Part shown: positions 59,375 to 64,000 of the stretch, piece after piece
How positions within the stretch are numbered: the stretch's first letter is position 1
How the letters are laid out: every line of letters begins with the position of its first letter
Assembly (NCBI RefSeq): GCF_000208745.1
Contig: NC_030851.1
Coordinates: forward strand, 15,869,387 to 15,933,386
Direction of reading: 5' to 3'
Length of the DNA: 64,000 nucleotides
From: Theobroma cacao
Taxonomy: Eukaryota; Streptophyta; Magnoliopsida; Malvales; Malvaceae
Translations under genes and position numbers: made by a program
Notes under the pieces: generated by a model
The model's database searches: none
What the model was told of the DNA's origin: nothing
The model's input: only the letters and a program-made list of their open reading frames with translations

Positions 59375-59979
59375 CAGCTATCGATATATTCATAAGTTAT
59401 CGATACTCAAGCAGGTCCAGAACAACTGAACGTTTATTGAAACAGAAGGATGGGAAGAAGACGAAGAAGAAGCTGCTGGAAGTTAGGAGAAAGTGCTGGA
59501 AAAAATTTGATATTTGTATAGTTCACTACAGTTCCCCTTGTGTAAAAAAATGCCATTGCATAGTTGGATCATAAAATTCCAGTTAGAGTACTTAGCCCAT
59601 TTGTTGGATCATCAAATTGATTGTACTCCTTCATAATTTGTTTTTCTTTGTAAACGATTAAATAAAGCACGAAATATTTAATTTAATAATATTTACGTGA
59701 TTGATTTTGGCATCCTGCTTCATATTTTTGCCTAGAAAATGATGTATAATAATAGTAATAGTTATTCTTCATGTCGACCGTTGTAATCAAAAAACATAAA
59801 GGGCATAAGATGGCTTCCAACCGTTTTGTTCATAACATGTGCTTTAACTTTCATCTGGTTGAGGGTTTAGGGTGTTCAACTCGATATTTTGTTATGATGG
59901 TACTTGGAGTTGAGCTAAGGTTTGATATTGTCGATGATAATTGGCTTACCCTTATTCGAAGAACAAGACACAGAATAGG

Positions 59980-60595
59980 TGAGTCACGAGATGCAAGCGC
60001 AACTAGTCACGCTATTCAATAATAATTAGTAACGCCACTCCATATATACAACTCACGCGACTCCATATCAAATGGTAACGCAATTCCATAATATCCAGTC
60101 ACGCGACTCCCTTTCTTTACTCACGCGATTTTATAATGCATACTCACACCATTCGATAACAACTAGTAACACCACTCCACATATTACTCACACGAGTCAA
60201 TATAAACTAGTGACACGATTCCAAAAAGAGTCATGTCACGCGCTTTCATATTAACTAGTAACGCCACTCCATATTTACTACAAACGGGAGTCAATATCAA
60301 ATACTCACGCGATTCTAAATCTTAATGGTTCATGAGATCCATATTTACTACTCACGCGATTCTAAATCTTAACGGTTCATGAGATTCATATTTACTACTC
60401 ACACGACTCCAAGTGGATTAGTGACGAGATTCCACATTAACAATTGACGTGATTAAAAATTTAGTACTCGTGTGACTCCATAACAAATACTCCCATGAAT
60501 CAATATCAACTGGTGACGCGATTCCATCCACAACATTCACGCAATTCAATAGCAGCTGCTTACCACCCTATATCACGCAATGCAATTCAACATGT
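59980..60595 (+). repeat. Word array i (ACGCGATTCC), second copy
   Basis: Partner of array h, with the same words and partly the same order ('aacgccactccatatttact' at 58432 and 60260; 'actggtgacgcgattccatcc' at 60508). Internal unit duplications around 60300-60400 ('ctactcacgcgattctaaat' twice). Confidence 0.85.
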
Positions 60596-60650
60596 CATGT
60601 AGGCTATAAAGTAAAAACTCGAAGTGGGGTTGGCATATGCAATCGAATGA

Positions 60651-60889
60651 ACGTTGTCATGTAAATTGTGTAAAATACTAACAGACTTTACGATATGAAT
60701 AAGAAAAAAACAATGTTGTTCTTATTGGACCCGTATGCTTATCATATGAATGAATACAAAGAATAATATGTAAATGATACAACAAAGAATAATATGGAAA
60801 TGATACAGAATAATGTTACTATTAATTACAGAATGAATAAGAATAAACAAATTCAAAAATTTAACAACTTGAGCTATTGGAAAAAATCT
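60651..60889. other. Short AT-rich spacer
   Basis: Between array i and the end of the Ulp1 gene. Contains a repeated 'aaagaataatatg.aaatgatac' pair (60757-60800). No ORF. Confidence 0.45.
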
Positions 60890-63800
60890 CAAGGGCAAAC
60901 TTTGTTCGAATGCCCTTTATGGCGTTTGCCTTCAGCGTCTGATTTTTCGAGCTGATCAACTACTACAACGCGACTATAACCCAATCTCCGCAACTATGCG
61001 AATCTTGCTGCATCAGGGTCTTCTCATTTAACCTATATTTCATTCGTGTCAAAGGTCGCTTTTGATGGTGCTACTTGACAAAGTACCCCGCCTGGTGGCA
61101 TATAATGGGAAACAATGATGTTAGTGGACTCATCTACTTATTACGTAAGCCAAAATTTAGTGCATTTTTTTTACCGTACGATGAGTCCACTAACATCATA
61201 GTCCATTTCACCAAGTTAACATGCACTACCACCCAGTGGCCATCGAAAATGCACAGTACGAGAATTGCGTCAACCTCATGCCATGGAAAACCCCACAGAG
61301 GTCTCCCACCCCTAGCATACTCAAGCAGCTCGTCTGGCATAACCGCCTCACTTGGCTTGAATGTCTTCTCGGTGGGCGAAGGTCGCATTTCTTCGCTCAG
61401 TTGGGGCAAAATAAGCTGTCAATTATGTTAAGCACAATAGTTAAATGCAATGAAGTAACCCTAAACCCCATACATTTGAATAATTACAACTCAGTAAAAT
61501 ATAATATACTTACATAGAATGTGGTGTCAATGATCAATATTTTTTGCTTATAGTGTTGTGGATGGTGCTCGCGCGCCTACTTACACAACACACTGATGCA
61601 TGCATTAATCTGTTGGGTATCCATCAACTCTGTCGGTATCTTCAATCGTCGAAAAAAATCAAGGCCCTCTTGCTTTTCGATGCCCAGAATGTTAACCTTG
61701 TAAATTTAAAATAGAGTTATATTAAAATTATAGTATTACGAACTTTTTAATAAATATCCTAGAACCGTTAACCCTAATATGGTCTACTGTTTTCATTTTA
61801 CCTCACTTCATCATTTTTCAGGAAGGACTTATATTTGTCTTTCAAATCGTCCTTCGCTTTGCGCTGGACTAATAGCGGGTTAACGTACGGGCTTCGAAGG
61901 TATTTGCTAGCCAAGATCACACGTGCATCTTCGGGCTCAAGTTGAGGTGGAGCCTCAGCAGAAGGTCTGATCTCACCATACGGGGGGGCCTTTACTGGAG
62001 TTGGGATAGAGCAAGACGCGCAAAAGTTGTAGTTCCACTACTCGCAGGATGAGGTACCTCTTCGACCTCAGACGGAGGAGGTGGAGCCTCGGGAGAAAGT
62101 GTGGGCTGAGAATGCTGGGCTGCCTCTACCAGAGATGGGATAGGCGTAGGATCATGTTCAATCGGGCTACTGAGAGATGAGATTCGAATCTAAACGATCA
62201 AAAAAATCAAACACATTAGAACAGTGTATACATTGTACATGTCATAACTCACGCGATGAATAACATAAAACCTCATACCTCAAAACGATCGATCAGCCGA
62301 CTGACAATTCGATCCTCCAGCCCTTGTAATGAGTGTTGGATATGCTCATGTAGTGACTACGTCTGCATCTGTATCGCTCGCTGGATCTCCAACTGTATTG
62401 ACTGCATCTGCATCTGCATATTCATCTGCAAGGATTGGAGGTCTTTCTTCCACTATGTCTGCATATTTTGTAGCTCTCCCTTAATGCTTGTAGTTATTTA
62501 CGGATGCAGCGCTCGGTTGCGAGGCTCAGCATGAAAGGCAGCACCCGAAGCAGGAGGAAGGGCAGCAGCAGAAGCAAGAGGAGCAGCAGCAGGAGTAGCA
62601 GCATTATGAGCCCCAGGAGATGCACCATGAAAAGCTGCAGCAGAAGAATGAGGTGCCTCAGTAGCACCTCATTCGAAATGGACCTCCTTGTTCGTGGTGC
62701 GTCTCCGCTTAACGGCTCTTCGTACTGGACTTTTCCCTTTGCGATTCATTATTTTCCTCCTTTGCTGGAGACCGAATTCTGGCCGACCCTCCAACTTCCA
62801 TAATGGAATGTATTGCTGCCCCTCGGAGATATTGACCTCAATGTCCGCCCAATATGTGGTCAACATCTCTTCTGTCGTTGGCTCCAACGTCCTTACTGCC
62901 CACAACTGCACCAAAACATACATTGCCATTAGGTATAACCCTTGCTACCCTATGACAATCAAAATAAAAATAAAAAAAATATGGTTTCTTTACTCACCTT
63001 GCCCTCTCTCTCTAAACTTGCAATATTGGCATGGAAGCTTGAAGGCCTATCGTCACATTGCCATTTAAGCATTCTTGGCCAAACCTGTCCGGACTGTCAC
63101 TGCCTTCCGAACAAGCTTTTAATTTCAGGTATTGCTTCCAATGCCTAAAATTGCACATCAATTGTGTAATATTTTTACTCACCTCATAAATTCTTATGCG
63201 AAAAGAATAATGATAATGATAAACATTAGGCTATGGCAGACTACCTAAAACGCCCATATGAATCCGTAAAGGTGGTAGCGCTTCTTCTCTGCTTCGCCCA
63301 CAGCAGGAGGTTCGAAACCCTTCAGTAGGTAATCCATGGTTAGACTCCACACATATGTGCCCCATGGGAATGCATTCCACTCGTCGATGTTCTCGACCAG
63401 CGACAACAACCATGGAACCACATATCGTCTATAGTCTTGACCGAATAAAACATTCGTCGCGATCAAGATAAGGGCCATCTTGCTCGCGTCTCCCTCCTGT
63501 TGAAATTGCCTTCCCTTCAACGTATCTAAAACCTATTGAATCTTCACCTCCTTCCCTAGTCCCCAATATCTTAGGTGAATTTCTCAAAGAAGGGTCTTAT
63601 ACCGATTGACAATGAGGACCGATAAGGGACCAAACTTCAATCCTGTGACTAGACAGAACTCCCTCTTAGAAAAGTGGGCCTTTGTTTTCCCTATTGCGAA
63701 CCATAACTCTACCTCTGTGGCATCAAGTTCGTTGATTCTGCACAGCATTAGATTGTGCACTAGACTGGCACAAAATAAACCCTTGTCTACTTCGACATCC

Positions 63801-63985
63801 ATCATGTGCCCGAAGCATGTTCTCTTAAAGTTTTCCAGCTCGTTTACTTGACACAGCATCTCACGTATCACGTGCAGATGCGACCGCTTATAATGGATGT
63901 TAATGCCCGCATTGAACCCCCACCGGTGCCTCGGTACACAAAGCAAGGACTCCACATTTTCCTACTTTGATCTTGTGTTGCCCAT
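60890..63985 (-). pseudogene. DUF1985/Ulp1-like SUMO-protease family transposon gene, broken
   Basis: Exons in minus-strand order: from 63985 (MGNTRSK after an acceptor 'ttgcag') the DUF1985 domain (RSHLHVIREML, LVHNLMLCRINEL, LWFAIGKTK, REFCLVTGLKFGPLS to 63584, and FQQEGDASKMALILIATNVLFG, YVWSLTMDYLLKGF to 63245); LEAIPEIKSLFG...PRMLKWQ (63150-63002); WAVRTLEPTTEEMLTTYWA (62929-62669); an Ala/Pro-rich linker (62680-62500); LASKYLRSPYVNPLLVQRKAK (61930-61850); the protease start (IEKQEGLDFFRRL, 61700-61520); an intron; then HWVVVHVNLVKWTMMLVDS (His and Asp, ~61240-61170) and QQDSHSCGDWVIVAL (Gln and Cys, 61010-60985). All four catalytic-site residues can be seen in one frame, but stops at 63962, near 63105, at 61590, 61134, 61071 and near 60970 break it. 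Ulp1-type enzymes cleave SUMO precursors and conjugates. Confidence 0.8.
61110..61197. repeat. 18-bp inverted repeat in the Ulp1 exon
   Basis: GATGTTAGTGGACTCATC at about 61117-61134 and its complement GATGAGTCCACTAACATC at about 61179-61196, with a ~44-bp loop. One arm encodes the catalytic-Asp segment (MMLVDS). The other arm introduces the in-frame stop at 61134. Confidence 0.8.
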
Positions 63986-64000
63986 CTGCAACATAAAATA

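Larger units (their letters stand above)
58755..60650 (+). mobile_element. Internally deleted second copy of the MULE unit
   Basis: In order it contains the promoter and start of the 94-aa gene (58766-59068, matching 48690-49060), a hairpin (59098-59374), the mudrA 3' flank (59432-59778), the sequence that follows the Harbinger insertion (59774-59845, matching 56546-56620), the flank 59877-59979 and a word array (59980-60595) with the tail 'tataaagtaaa...ggggttggcatatgcaa' matching 58712-58745. mudrA and the second ORF are missing. It lacks the Harbinger insertion, so the duplication predates it or came from an empty copy. Confidence 0.8.
47693..64000. mobile_element. Mutator-like element carrying mudrA, a second ORF and a Ulp1 gene
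   Basis: The left end is at 47693 (GGGAAATGAC). The candidate 9-bp duplication GGAAATTAT is at 47684-47692, inside a LINE. Inside lie left-oriented word arrays, a 94-aa gene, mudrA, a Harbinger insertion, a second ORF, right-oriented arrays, a deleted second copy of the unit and a DUF1985/Ulp1 gene. The right end is not in the window. The extent is inferred from the left terminus and from the matching right terminus beside a DUF1985 relic at 16.4-17.65 kb. An alternative is two adjacent or nested MULEs. Confidence 0.65.

Noticed and set aside
62504..62803. Plus-strand Ser/Arg-rich frame resembling an SR protein
   Set aside because: It is the antisense of the Ala/Pro-rich linker of the Ulp1 gene; no RNA-recognition domain.

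Overview
The window is nuclear DNA of a flowering plant, almost certainly a eudicot. It is AT-rich and gene-poor, and nearly every recognisable protein is plant transposon or retrotransposon material: an Athila-like gag, a mudrA-type transposase with SWIM and zinc-knuckle motifs, DUF1985/Ulp1-type protease genes, PIF/Harbinger transposase, a plant L1-type LINE with DUF4283 ORF1, and F-box relics. Microsatellites and assembly gaps fit a draft eukaryotic assembly. No bacterial operon, rRNA, tRNA or CRISPR array is visible. One short, apparently intact host gene (28135-28587) stands out, and one intact 94-codon frame lies inside a transposon (48896-49180).

Layout. 1-17.7 kb is a nest of old elements. 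It holds a minus-strand gypsy LTR and a copia tail. A complete Athila-like element (2133-10542, 5-bp duplication GTTTC) keeps only a gag remnant and carries a nested solo LTR (6994-9704, duplication ATAAT). Two F-box pseudogenes follow, lying among arrays of a short degenerate word, and a MULE-type terminus lies at 17536-17650. 17.7-26.6 kb is retrotransposon debris with a clean solo LTR (20681-22146, duplication TGGAG), a copia 3' LTR and a further LTR with U3 repeats. 26.6-34.9 kb is the least repetitive stretch and holds the small host gene. 34.9-42.0 kb is a LINE bracketed by two copies of a ~665-bp segment. 42-46 kb has Harbinger/Tourist-type MITE pieces and unassigned DNA. 46.3-47.68 kb is a second LINE fragment, cut by a MULE that starts at 47693 and runs past the window end.

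The MULE (47693 to beyond 64000) is the most interesting object. From its left terminus it carries inverted word arrays, a 94-aa coiled-coil gene with its own TATA box, a ~115-bp tandem array, a mudrA pseudogene, a Harbinger insertion, a second 'putative plant transposon protein' ORF, arrays in the opposite orientation, an internally deleted second copy of the whole unit with a 113-bp-arm hairpin, and a minus-strand DUF1985/Ulp1 protease gene. The terminus at 17.65 kb is homologous to the left MULE terminus and also has a DUF1985 relic and word arrays beside it. The window therefore appears to hold two members, one much older, of a Ulp1-carrying MULE family with unusual subterminal arrays. Ulp1-carrying MULEs are known in plants (Kaonashi in Arabidopsis, CUMULE in melon). 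The arrays, the small gene and the hairpin are what may be new.
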